Shown: positions 21,356 to 29,312, counted from the first letter of the stretch. The stretch: 30,585 nucleotides of DNA from Chloroflexota bacterium (GCA_902812455.1 CADDZH010000065.1:1-30585), one strand, 5' to 3'. The notes: a model not told the origin generated them from the sequence alone. Numbers and translations: made by a program.

Positions 21356-22837
21356 CTACCTTACATACATATCTGACCGTTCTTGAGTGTTGGGCGCAAT
21401 GAATTGTGTTCCCACGGGGTCGAAGGGCCAGCCGCGTTTCTCCATGCAACCATAGCAGAATTCGCGATGCAGGAAGCTCCTGGCAGCTTCATCGCTGTCG
21501 ATGAGACCTTCTTTCACGGAGGAAATGGCGCGGCCAAGCCCCTCTATGCTCAAATAGCCCAGGCTGTCCACGCCGATGTAATCGGCGACTTCCTGGACGC
21601 TGCGGCCTGCCGCAATCAGTTCTGTTTCCTGCGGGATGTCGATACCGAAGTAGCAGGGATGGCGCAAGGGAGGCGCGCTGGAGCGCAGGTGAATCTCTCT
21701 CGCCCCCTTGTGACGCAGGGCAGCTACCAAGCGTTTCATGGTGTTGCCGCGCACAATCGAATCATCCACGATCACCAGGCGTGCGCCCTCGATCTTGTAC
21801 CTGACCAGGTTGAATTTCAGGTCTACCTCTAACTGGCGCAGGCGCTGATCGGGTTTGATAAAACTGCGGTCGCTGTAGCGATTTTTGATGATGGCTTGTC
21901 CATAGGGTATGCCGGAGGCGGCAGCATAGCCCAGCGCAGCCGGAATGGAGGAATCGGGCACGGGAACTACGAGATCGGCATCCACATGATATTCCCTGGC
22001 TAACTCGCGACCCAGGGCCTCGCGCACAGCATACACGTCTCTCCCGTTGAGCTGGCTGGTGGCATCGGAGAAGTAGATGTATTCAAAGACGCACAGCGAA
22101 TGGCGAGGCAGCCGGACGAGGAATTCAGAAGACATTCCATGCTCGTCGATCGTGATCAATTCCCCCGGCTCGACTTCGCGTACAATATCCGCTCCCACGC
22201 GGTCTAGCGCGCACGACTCGGAGGCGACCATCCAGCTCTCGCCGAGCCGCCCGATACATAAGGGGCGCATTCCCCAGGGGTCGCGCATGGCATAGAGCTT
22301 GCCTTCCGCCAGTATGACCAGGCTATAGGCGCCTCGTAATCGGGGGAAGACAGTGATCATACGCTCGCGAAAGCTGGGGCCTTCCGCATGGAGCAGCAGC
22401 CAGGCGATAGCTTCGCTGTCCGTAGTAGACTGCAATATTTCTTGGGGCAGTTGATCGCGCAGCGCCATGCCGTTGACAAGGTTCCCATTATGGGCAACGG
22501 CGATGAATCCATCAAGATATGGCGCGTTGCCAACGACAAAAGGCCCGGCATTTTCAACGCAGCTAGAGCCGGTTGTCGAGTAGCGCACATGCCCTATGCC
22601 GCAGTGCGTCGGTGGTAAGCCCGTACCCGTATCGGAGAAGACTTCACGTACCTTGCCCATAGCAACACGGTGGACAATCCTTCCCTCGCTGTCATAGACA
22701 GCCATCCCCGCACTTTCCTGGCCACGATGTTGCAAGGCAGTGAGAGCCAGCGTGAGATAGCGGCGCACATCAAAGCTCTCGCTGTGCTTCTGGGCATAAA
22801 TACCCACTATGCCGCAGGCGTCGTGCAATCGCTCCAT
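21356..22837 (-). CDS. purF: Amidophosphoribosyltransferase, iron-sulfur type
   Basis: The enzyme makes phosphoribosylamine from PRPP and glutamine, the committed step. The 493-residue protein starts MERLHDACGIVGIY, so a seven-residue propeptide would be removed to expose Cys8 as the glutaminase nucleophile. The PRPP loop is ARLVIVDDSIVRGNTMKRLV. Four cysteines fit the Bacillus-type 4Fe-4S ligands: one in SLCVFEYIYFS, one in RHPCYFGIDIP and two in FCYGCMEKRG. The last about 20 residues (from DPVGTQFIAPN onward) derive from a palindromic element at 21388-21420 and replace the usual tail. The gene follows purC after a 231-base gap filled with palindromes. Confidence 0.96.
   Translation of the reverse strand: MERLHDACGIVGIYAQKHSESFDVRRYLTLALTALQHRGQESAGMAVYDSEGRIVHRVAMGKVREVFSDTGTGLPPTHCGIGHVRYSTTGSSCVENAGPFVVGNAPYLDGFIAVAHNGNLVNGMALRDQLPQEILQSTTDSEAIAWLLLHAEGPSFRERMITVFPRLRGAYSLVILAEGKLYAMRDPWGMRPLCIGRLGESWMVASESCALDRVGADIVREVEPGELITIDEHGMSSEFLVRLPRHSLCVFEYIYFSDATSQLNGRDVYAVREALGRELAREYHVDADLVVPVPDSSIPAALGYAAASGIPYGQAIIKNRYSDRSFIKPDQRLRQLEVDLKFNLVRYKIEGARLVIVDDSIVRGNTMKRLVAALRHKGAREIHLRSSAPPLRHPCYFGIDIPQETELIAAGRSVQEVADYIGVDSLGYLSIEGLGRAISSVKEGLIDSDEAARSFLHREFCYGCMEKRGWPFDPVGTQFIAPNTQERSDMYVR
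21388..21420. repeat. Palindromic element forming the 3' end of purF
   Basis: GGGCGCAATGAATTGTGTTCCC is centred in this stretch (arms GCGCAAT and ATTGTGT with wobble and mismatch). The translation GTQFIAPN closely matches GPQFIAPGN from the copy in purL at 27253-27281, showing the same element in the same frame in two proteins. Confidence 0.65.
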
Positions 22838-23068
22838 CGTCCTCTCCTTATTGCAGCATTGCGAACTCTAGGGGCCGGTTATGAACATTGAATACTCCGC
22901 ATGTCATCCTGAGCGCAGCGAAGGATCTCTGGCGATCGGCAGCGGATGTTTCGCTTCGCTCAACATGACATGCTTGAAGCATCCGTCGAACATGTTGACC
23001 GATCCTGGTCGTTAAAATTCATTATTGGCTGTAGGCCCCCGATTTATCGCGGCCCCAATTCATACAGA
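22838..23068. repeat. purC-purF gap: long hairpin plus GCCGAT-type element
   Basis: The hairpin arms are 22900-22927 and 22945-22972 (GTCATCCTGAGCGCAGCGAAG-like and its inverted partner, several mismatches, 17-base loop). Further on, 23031-23060 is a variant palindromic element (GTAGGCCCCCGATTTATCGC). There is no gene here. The elements interrupt an otherwise tightly packed operon, so they may uncouple or attenuate purF transcription. Confidence 0.75.
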
Positions 23069-23830
23069 TCAGGTCCTGGCAAGCCTGCTTGTCAGGTCTG
23101 CCACCAGGGCATAACGGTTAGCAACATCCTGCAAGTCCTGCTCGGTCACCTGTTGCAGGTTGCGGTACACCTGCTTGTCAAGCATGCGATTTTTGTCGCC
23201 GCCCGGCCAGAGCCGCCAGCTATCGTTATCGATCACATCGGCTACCAGCAGGTCGCCTCTGCTATCGCGGCCAAACTCAATTTTGAGATCGACCAGCGTC
23301 ACATCTATGCTTGCCCACGCACGCTCCAGCGTCTCAAAGACGCGCCGTCCCTGCCCTGCCATCCAGTCGATCTCCGGCATAGTTGCCAGGCTCATTCTGA
23401 CGATGTCCTCAGCCCAGATTTGCGGATCGTGACGCGCATCGTCCTTCAGAAACGTCTCGACCAGCACCGGATCGAAGCGCATCCCCTCGCTTACCTCTGG
23501 ATGGCGCTTCAAATAGGAGCCGGTAGCAATGCGGCGCATTACCTGCTCGATAGGCAGCATAGTGCAGCGGCGCACCAGCAGGGTAACATCGTTGATCTGC
23601 TCGACAAAATGCGTGCCGATCTCTTCTTCATTCAGCAGGCGAAAGACATTGGCGGTGGTGATAGTGCTCCAGCGAGCTTTGCCGCTCAGCTCGTTGCGCC
23701 GCGTGCCATCACCCGCAGTGATCTGGTCTTTGCTGACCATGTAGGCCAGCGTGTTATCGCCTGGATAAGCGTAAATAATCTTTGTTTTGCCCTCGGCCAG
23801 CTTTGGGCCAAATTCTGGATGCTCAATCAT
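23069..23830 (-). CDS. purC: Phosphoribosylaminoimidazole-succinocarboxamide synthase (SAICAR synthetase)
   Basis: The enzyme joins CAIR and aspartate with ATP. From ATG 23830, seven bases after AAGGAG, the protein is 254 residues; the 12 codons upstream are excluded. Motifs: FGPKLAEGKTKIIYAYPG (ATP loop), GDGTRRNELSGKARWS, RCTMLPIEQVMRRIATGSYL, LVDLKIEFGRDSRGDLLVAD, and VIDNDSWRLWPGGDKNRMLD. Length and motifs are normal. It is third in the operon, after a 234-base palindrome-rich gap from purQM. Its product step directly follows class II PurE. Confidence 0.97.
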   Translation of the reverse strand: MIEHPEFGPKLAEGKTKIIYAYPGDNTLAYMVSKDQITAGDGTRRNELSGKARWSTITTANVFRLLNEEEIGTHFVEQINDVTLLVRRCTMLPIEQVMRRIATGSYLKRHPEVSEGMRFDPVLVETFLKDDARHDPQIWAEDIVRMSLATMPEIDWMAGQGRRVFETLERAWASIDVTLVDLKIEFGRDSRGDLLVADVIDNDSWRLWPGGDKNRMLDKQVYRNLQQVTEQDLQDVANRYALVADLTSRLART

Positions 23831-23894
23831 ACTTACACTCCTTTCGTTGTAATTGATGTGAACCAAGCAGGGCAGGGATAGGTTTTTATCCCGT

Positions 23895-24034
23895 CGTAGG
23901 GGCGGGGGCGGCGGAGATGAGAGGTGGAGAGGCTTGCCTCGCCCCGTTGGTCCACCACAATCGATCCGCCAATGCCCAGAACAAAGGGCGGCGCAAGCGC
24001 CCCCACTCCACTACACCTCCGCTCCCGCCCCTAC
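23895..24034. repeat. Inverted pair of REP elements (BIME-like) between purQM and purC
   Basis: CGTAGGGGCGGG at 23895 is the inverted partner of CCCGCCCCTACG ending at 24035, and GGCTTGCCTCGCC-like sequence inside mirrors GGCGGCGCAAGCGCC. The right half (23984-24034) is the second copy of the REP beside the RAYT remnant at 723-773, with 25 identical bases and identical internal spacing. The whole could fold as a 140-base cruciform. Confidence 0.75.
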
Positions 24035-24064
24035 GAACCAACACCCTTTCCCAAGCGGATCCAC

Positions 24065-26005
24065 TCAAGCATTTACCTTGTAAAGTACTTTTACACCATT
24101 GCCCTCCGTGACATATCCTACAGGGAACAGTTCTGGTAGTACAGCTTGTGCCTTTGATGCCTCATCGTGAGAAAACACCAGCACCATGCCTACACCCATA
24201 TTGAACGTGCGGTACATCTCTTCGCGGGTAACACTACCCAAGCTGGCGATCAGCGAGAAGAGCGGCGGCACGTTCCACATCTGCGTCTCGATCACAGCCT
24301 GCCTACCTTCTGGCAAAATACGTGAAATATTGCCCTCGAAGCCCCCGCCCGTGATATGCGCCATACCTTTGATAGCGATTCCTTGAGCCTGCAGCGCCTG
24401 TATCTCGCGCAGATAGCAGCGATGCGGCCGCAGGAGCACATCCACAAGCGGCTCCCCCAGCTCAGGAAACACCACCCCGTAGGGGCGTGATAAATCACGC
24501 CCAGGCTCATCACGCCCCATTTCTCCAAGCCCTGATCCATCATGTCTTGATTCACCTCGCGCATAGGGAGCAAAAACACGCCGGGCCAGCGAATAGCCGT
24601 TGGTATGCAGGCCACTCGATGGCAGGCCAAGCAGCACATCTCCAGGACAGATAGCGCTGTTATCCGGTATAGCTTCCTGCTCGACGACACCGGCGATAGT
24701 ACCTGCGAGGTCAAAAGCTCCCGGTAGATAGACATCCGGCATTTCCGCCGTCTCGCCGCCCAATAAAGCACAGCCAACCTCTTTACATGCCTCCGCAACA
24801 CTGCCAACAATGGTTGCTGCCTGCATGGGATCAAGCTTGCCCATTGCCAGGTAGTCCATAAAGAAGAGCGGCCTGGCGCCCTGGGTCAGCAAGTCGTTGA
24901 CCGAATGATTGACGAGATCGTAGCCGATGGTATCGTAGCGATTTGCCTGCGCCGCGATCAGTGTCTTTGTCCCCACGCTGTCGGTTGAAGCAACCAGCGC
25001 CGGTTTGCGCATCTGCCGTATGCCGGTAATATCCAGCACCCCGGCAAACGCGCCCATACCCGCAAGTACCTCTTGCCCATGCGTCGCCTGTATCGCCTCT
25101 TTCATGAGTGCTTTGGCATGATCGGCGGCAGCGATATTGACACCGCTGGCCCCATAGGATGTACGTGTGTGCTGTGAGACATATTCATAAGCATTTTTGA
25201 AGAGCAAGAGGCCATCACCCGTGCCATCCGGCAAACCTTTGCGCTGAGGATGCTGGAGAGCCGAGACGTAGCGTTCGGGATGCGGCATCAAACCCAGCAC
25301 ATTGCCATATGCATTGCATACGCCGGCCACGTTCTCAAGTGAGCCATTGGGATTGTAGGGATACGGCAACGTCTCACCGGATAAGGTATAATTGATATAC
25401 CCTTCGTTGACCAGCCTCTTATAGACAGGATCGTCACAGGGCGCCGTATAGAGCAGTGGAACCAGGTGATAGGCCAGCAGGTGCGTTATGTCGCCTTGAA
25501 AAACAAATTGCCCTTCGCCATGCGCCACCGGCAATTCAATGGGATGATCGATGTTGCTCGTGAAGACGCAGCGGCCCGGCAAGGTGGAGAGCGTGATCCA
25601 GCGGCACTCGAAGCGGGCCGAGGCATTATCTGTCAGAGTTGCTCGATACGTCCTACCATTGATATGGCCCGGCAGCAATCCGGCTCGTACCAGCACCTGG
25701 AAGCCATTACAAATGCCCAGCACCAGCCGTTCATCCTCAATAAACTGCTCCAATTGTTTGCCAAGATGGATGGTCAGGTTTTTTGCCAGCAGCGTGCCCG
25801 CTCCCAGGTCGTCGCCATAGGAGAAGCCACCTGGAATGACGAGTAAGTGATAGTCAAGCAGGCGCTCTGGAGCTTTGATCAGGTGGTTGATGTGCAAGAG
25901 ATCGGTCTCGAAACCGGCCAGGCGGCAGGCATGGACCGTTTCGCGGTCGCAGTTGATGCCAGGAGCACGCAAGACGAGGGCGCGCGGCTGCGTTGAGTTG
26001 CTCAT
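24065..26005 (-). CDS. purQ-purM: PurQ-PurM fusion: FGAM synthase glutaminase subunit joined to AIR synthetase
   Basis: One uninterrupted 646-residue frame joins two normally separate enzymes. Residues about 1-280 are a long-type PurQ: VLRAPGINCDRETVHACRLA, IPGGFSYGDDLGAGTLLAKN, GICNGFQVL with C99, and GLMPHPERY with H242 and E244. From about 282 (TSYGASGVNIAAADHAKAL) comes a complete PurM: STDSVGTKTLIAAQ, VNDLLTQGARPLFFMDYLA, GGETAEMPDVY, HTNGYSLARRVF, HITGGGFEGNISRIL and MYRTFNMGVGMV. PurQ feeds ammonia to PurL to make FGAM, and PurM closes FGAM to AIR, so the fusion links successive steps. Residues about 482-512 of PurM are a palindrome-derived insert (GRDLSRPYG). ATG 26005 overlaps the purL stop (ATGA) and has AAAGGAGAG upstream. 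Confidence 0.95.
   Translation of the reverse strand: MSNSTQPRALVLRAPGINCDRETVHACRLAGFETDLLHINHLIKAPERLLDYHLLVIPGGFSYGDDLGAGTLLAKNLTIHLGKQLEQFIEDERLVLGICNGFQVLVRAGLLPGHINGRTYRATLTDNASARFECRWITLSTLPGRCVFTSNIDHPIELPVAHGEGQFVFQGDITHLLAYHLVPLLYTAPCDDPVYKRLVNEGYINYTLSGETLPYPYNPNGSLENVAGVCNAYGNVLGLMPHPERYVSALQHPQRKGLPDGTGDGLLLFKNAYEYVSQHTRTSYGASGVNIAAADHAKALMKEAIQATHGQEVLAGMGAFAGVLDITGIRQMRKPALVASTDSVGTKTLIAAQANRYDTIGYDLVNHSVNDLLTQGARPLFFMDYLAMGKLDPMQAATIVGSVAEACKEVGCALLGGETAEMPDVYLPGAFDLAGTIAGVVEQEAIPDNSAICPGDVLLGLPSSGLHTNGYSLARRVFAPYARGESRHDGSGLGEMGRDEPGRDLSRPYGVVFPELGEPLVDVLLRPHRCYLREIQALQAQGIAIKGMAHITGGGFEGNISRILPEGRQAVIETQMWNVPPLFSLIASLGSVTREEMYRTFNMGVGMVLVFSHDEASKAQAVLPELFPVGYVTEGNGVKVLYKVNA
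24483..24502. repeat. Perfect 9+2+9 palindrome inside the PurM half of purQM
   Basis: GGGCGTGAT and ATCACGCCC form perfect arms around AA, the same architecture as 3631-3650 with both arms changed together. A further half-arm (TCATCACGCCCC) follows at 24508-24518. The frame stays open, adding roughly 30 residues between RRVFAPYARG and VFPELGEPLVDVLLRPH. Confidence 0.85.
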
Positions 26006-29000
26006 GCCTGCTCTCCTTTCCACGCCTGCTGCAATTGTGAGACCGGCAAGTAGATCAGCTCGTCGCGGTCGAAAATATGCAGGTAGCCGCTACCGGTGAC
26101 AATGCCGATGTGCTTCACATCATGCACTCCATTGCTACGCATGTGCTGCTCGAAAGTTTCCCAGCGCTCGCGCTCGACTTCGACGATGAAGCGCGAGGGG
26201 GACTCACTGAAGAGCCGTACAATATTACCAACGTTGTGATGAATGTCTTGTGGAGGAAGATCACCCAGGTCAATGCGCACACCTAGTGAACTCGCTATTG
26301 CCATCTCGGCGAGCGCAACAGCCAGCCCGCCCTCAGAAAGATCATGGCAGGATTGCACCAATCCTTTGCGGATCGCCGCTCCTACAGCCCTCATGATATC
26401 GTAAGCATGCGAAATATCAACGCGTGGCACAACTGCGTAAGGGAAAAGCTGCTCGAACATCTCGGAGCCTACAACTTCAGCATAATGCGATCCGGCCATT
26501 TCCTCGCGGGTTGTGCCAACCAGGTAGAGCAAGTTGCCAGGGGACTTGAGCGACATATCGACGGTCTGTGCCGCATCGTCGATCACGCCCACCGCCGAGA
26601 TCAACAGCGTAGGAATAACCGGTAAGCGCCTCTCGCCATCGCGATATTCGTTATTGAGGCTATCCTTCCCTGAAATGAACGGTACACCAAAACCAATTGC
26701 TGCATCGCGGCAGCCCTTCACAGCGCGCACCAGCATCCCCAGTTGTTCGGGATCGTTGGGATTGCCCCAGCAGAAATTATCGAGGATGGCAGCCTGTTCG
26801 ATATTGCCGCCAACGGCAGTGAGGTTGCGCAGCGCTTCATCAACTGCATTGATCGCCATGTGATAGGGATCGATGGTGCCATAGAGCGGGTTGATGCCGT
26901 TGGCAATCACGATGCCAGCCCGTGCCGGTGTATCAAGGATAGGCTGCAAGACGGCGGCATCGCCTGGCCCACTAGCGGTTCTGCCAACAAGGGGCTTGAG
27001 TACCGTCGCTCCCTGCACTTCGTGATCATAGCGGCGTATGATCTCTTCTTTTGAAGCGATGGTTGGATGGCGCAGGAGGGACAACAATGTGGGGGCATAT
27101 TGGTGAACAGTAACAGCATTACCAGATAATGATGATGCTCCCGGAGGCCGATCAATCGGCGATGGGCACGATAAATCGGCCCCTACATCATCATCGTTGC
27201 CGGGCGCGATCAATCGGGCCCCTACGGTGGGATCAGCGTTGTCAATGTGGTTGCCGGGCGCAATGAATTGCGGCCCAACGGGAGGGCGCGTCCATACTGC
27301 TTCTAATGTTCTTCCCGGCCTGCCACCATGCAAAAACGCCATATCTATGCCGGCAACCGTTTCGCCATGATAGGTCACGACGAGGCGATGGGTGCTGGTA
27401 AAAGTACCGATGATGCTGGCTTCAACCTCTTCGATCTCGCAGATTTCCAGCAGTTCATCGAGATGTTCCGGTGGGACTGCCAGTACCATGCGCTCCTGCG
27501 CCTCAGAGAGCCAGATTTCCCATGGAGCCAGCCCCTGGTACTTGAGCGGGGCTTTCTCCAGTTCGACGTGCGCTCCAATTTCCGCGCCCATTTCGCCAAT
27601 AGCGGATGAGAAGCCGCCGGCCCCACAATCGGTAATAGCATGATAGAGCTGCCGATCTCGCGCCTGTATGATTATATCGGCTACTTTCTTCTCGGTAATC
27701 GGTGCTCCAATCTGTACCGCGCTGCCGGCCTGAGTATTGATCTCGCTGCTCATCTCACCGGAAGAGAAGGTCGCGCCGTGAATGCCGTCGCGCCCTGTAC
27801 GTCCACCCAGCACTACGATGCGATCGCCAGGCTGCACGTTGCGTGGGTGAGAGCCGTGCGGGAGCAGGCCCAGGCAGCCGCAGAAGACCAGCGGGTTATA
27901 GATATAGCCATCGTGATAGAGGACGGCGCCGTTGACGGTAGGAATGCCCATCTTGTTGCCGTAGTCGCGCACGCCGTTGACCACGCCGCTGGTAATGCGC
28001 CGGGGCGTAAGTACGCCAGGAGGGAGAGTCTCAAGAGATGTGCCGGGAGGTCCGAAGCAGAGCACATCGGTGCAGGCAATCGGCTGAGCCGAGACGCCCA
28101 GTATATCACGAATAACGCCTCCCACACCCGTATTGGCGCCCCCAAACGGCTCAATGGCTGAGGGATGATTGTGGGTCTCGACTTTGAAAGCAATATCATG
28201 CGTGTCCGTAAAGCGAATGATGCCCGCGTTGTCGCTGAAGGCCGAGACCAGCCAGGGTGACTTGACAGTATGAGTGGCAGCCATCAAATATTGTTTCAGC
28301 AGGCCAGCAATCGTCTCTTCCTCTAGCACGTTTCCCTGGCTGTCCAGCTCGCTGTACGCAATCGTGGCCTTGAACGTTTTGTGCGAGCAATGCTCCGACC
28401 ACGTTTGCGCCAGCGTCTCAAGCTCAACATCGGTCGGCTCGCGCCCCTGCGCCCGGTAATACTGCTGGATAGCTCGCATCTCCTCAAGGTTCAAGGCCAG
28501 CAGACCACGCTTGCTCAGATCAAGCAACTGCTCATTGGTCATATCAGAAATAGGGATGCGCTCCGTAGGGGCCCGATTATGAGCTTTAACAAATAGATCT
28601 TCCGATGGGGTTGACTGACCCGGGGGCCGATCAATCGGCGTTGGGCGCGATACATCGGGTTCCACGATCAATCGGGAACCTACAGGCCCTGGGTGGGGTA
28701 ATTTGTTCACGTCCATTTTCCCGCCCAGATTCTGTGCGGGATGCAACGTATATTGTTGAATGACCGGGTTATAGAGCAGGGTTTCGGCAATGATACGCGC
28801 CTCGGATTCACTGAAACGGGCATCGAGGTGATAGCGCCTGCCGGTTTCGACGCGCTCGATTCCGCTCATGCCTAGCATCTGTGCGCCGCCAATGACGCTT
28901 TCTGCCAGTGTATCGGTCACACCGGGGTGATAAAAAATATCGACTATATGAAGATAGCGATTATCAGGGCTATCAAAGACTGTAGCTTCCTGCACAACGG

Positions 29001-29235
29001 GATCGGCCAGTAATTCTCGCATTAGCCGGTCGATCTCAGAGGGGTCCAGGTTGCCTGCGATGTGGTAAAGATGCGAGGTGTGGATGGTGAGCGGGGGCTG
29101 GTTGGGGTCAGTAGCTAGCGTGGTGAGTAAGGGTAAGAGCTTGGGCGGTAATTGCAGGATGTCACGAGCGAGTTGCCGGGCCTGGGTATCATATGTTTCC
29201 GCGACCGCTCGTACCTCGATCTGAAATAATGTCAC
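26002..29235 (-). CDS. purL: Phosphoribosylformylglycinamidine synthase with PurS-like N-terminus
   Basis: With PurQ this enzyme converts FGAR to FGAM using ATP and glutamine-derived ammonia. The 1077-residue protein opens with a PurS-like region: residues about 90-165 (YLHIVDIFYHPGVTDTLAES, GIERVETGRRYHLD, AETLLYNPVIQQY) match PurS, and 1-90 may be a second diverged copy, as in the PurS-dimer-like N-terminus of large PurL. The synthetase core follows: WSEHCSHKTF (HCSHK 282-286), ETHNHPSAIEPFGGANTGVG, ITDCGAGGFSSAIGEMG, FISGKDSLNNEY, SCHDLSEGGLAVALAEMA. The C-terminal glutaminase of large PurL is absent; it is supplied by the purQM gene. Two palindrome-derived inserts lie at about 179-206 and 652-698. 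The start is GTG 29235 with AGGGG eight bases upstream; the stop overlaps the purQM ATG. Confidence 0.95.
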   Translation of the reverse strand: MTLFQIEVRAVAETYDTQARQLARDILQLPPKLLPLLTTLATDPNQPPLTIHTSHLYHIAGNLDPSEIDRLMRELLADPVVQEATVFDSPDNRYLHIVDIFYHPGVTDTLAESVIGGAQMLGMSGIERVETGRRYHLDARFSESEARIIAETLLYNPVIQQYTLHPAQNLGGKMDVNKLPHPGPVGSRLIVEPDVSRPTPIDRPPGQSTPSEDLFVKAHNRAPTERIPISDMTNEQLLDLSKRGLLALNLEEMRAIQQYYRAQGREPTDVELETLAQTWSEHCSHKTFKATIAYSELDSQGNVLEEETIAGLLKQYLMAATHTVKSPWLVSAFSDNAGIIRFTDTHDIAFKVETHNHPSAIEPFGGANTGVGGVIRDILGVSAQPIACTDVLCFGPPGTSLETLPPGVLTPRRITSGVVNGVRDYGNKMGIPTVNGAVLYHDGYIYNPLVFCGCLGLLPHGSHPRNVQPGDRIVVLGGRTGRDGIHGATFSSGEMSSEINTQAGSAVQIGAPITEKKVADIIIQARDRQLYHAITDCGAGGFSSAIGEMGAEIGAHVELEKAPLKYQGLAPWEIWLSEAQERMVLAVPPEHLDELLEICEIEEVEASIIGTFTSTHRLVVTYHGETVAGIDMAFLHGGRPGRTLEAVWTRPPVGPQFIAPGNHIDNADPTVGARLIAPGNDDDVGADLSCPSPIDRPPGASSLSGNAVTVHQYAPTLLSLLRHPTIASKEEIIRRYDHEVQGATVLKPLVGRTASGPGDAAVLQPILDTPARAGIVIANGINPLYGTIDPYHMAINAVDEALRNLTAVGGNIEQAAILDNFCWGNPNDPEQLGMLVRAVKGCRDAAIGFGVPFISGKDSLNNEYRDGERRLPVIPTLLISAVGVIDDAAQTVDMSLKSPGNLLYLVGTTREEMAGSHYAEVVGSEMFEQLFPYAVVPRVDISHAYDIMRAVGAAIRKGLVQSCHDLSEGGLAVALAEMAIASSLGVRIDLGDLPPQDIHHNVGNIVRLFSESPSRFIVEVERERWETFEQHMRSNGVHDVKHIGIVTGSGYLHIFDRDELIYLPVSQLQQAWKGEQA
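27143..27281. repeat. Cluster of three palindromic elements inside purL (C-terminal site)
   Basis: From left: GAGGCCGATCAATCGGCGAT with GCACGATAAATCGGCCCCTA (27143-27186); GGGCGCGATCAATCGGGCCC (27202-27221); GGGCGCAATGAATTGCGGCCC (27255-27275). All lie in one frame and add about 47 residues (VGPQFIAPGN, VGARLIAPGN, VGADLSCPSPIDRPPG) at a linker between the two halves of the synthetase core. Confidence 0.85.
28620..28690. repeat. Palindromic elements inside purL (N-terminal site)
   Basis: GGGGGCCGATCAATCGGCGT plus GGGCGCGATACATCG lie next to a second hairpin whose arms read GGTTCC and GGAACC around CGATCAATCG. Together they encode about 28 residues (VGSRLIVEPDVSRPTPIDRP) exactly between the PurS-like region and the synthetase core. 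Confidence 0.85.
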
Positions 29236-29295
29236 TGTTATTGCCCCTGTTTATGCTCAGGATGCACTATACTTATCCTACCAGGCTACAAATTT

Positions 29296-29312
29296 GTTCC
29301 GGTGAGCGGAAC
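29296..29312. promoter_or_regulatory. Small inverted repeat upstream of the pur operon
   Basis: GTTCCG and CGGAAC are separated by five bases, 61-77 bases upstream of the purL start. The position suits an operator or leader hairpin for the operon. I could not place -35 and -10 boxes reliably on either strand, and no purine riboswitch core is visible. Confidence 0.3.

Noticed and set aside
24065..26005. A missed stop making the purQ-purM fusion artificial
   Set aside because: The frame is continuous through the junction with natural linker residues (YEYVSQHTRTSYGASGVNI) and no stop or frameshift, so within this sequence the fusion is real.
19112..28690. CRISPR-like array from the many related repeats
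   Set aside because: The repeats are unevenly spaced over kilobases, palindromic, and inside coding frames, with no spacers of regular size and no cas genes.
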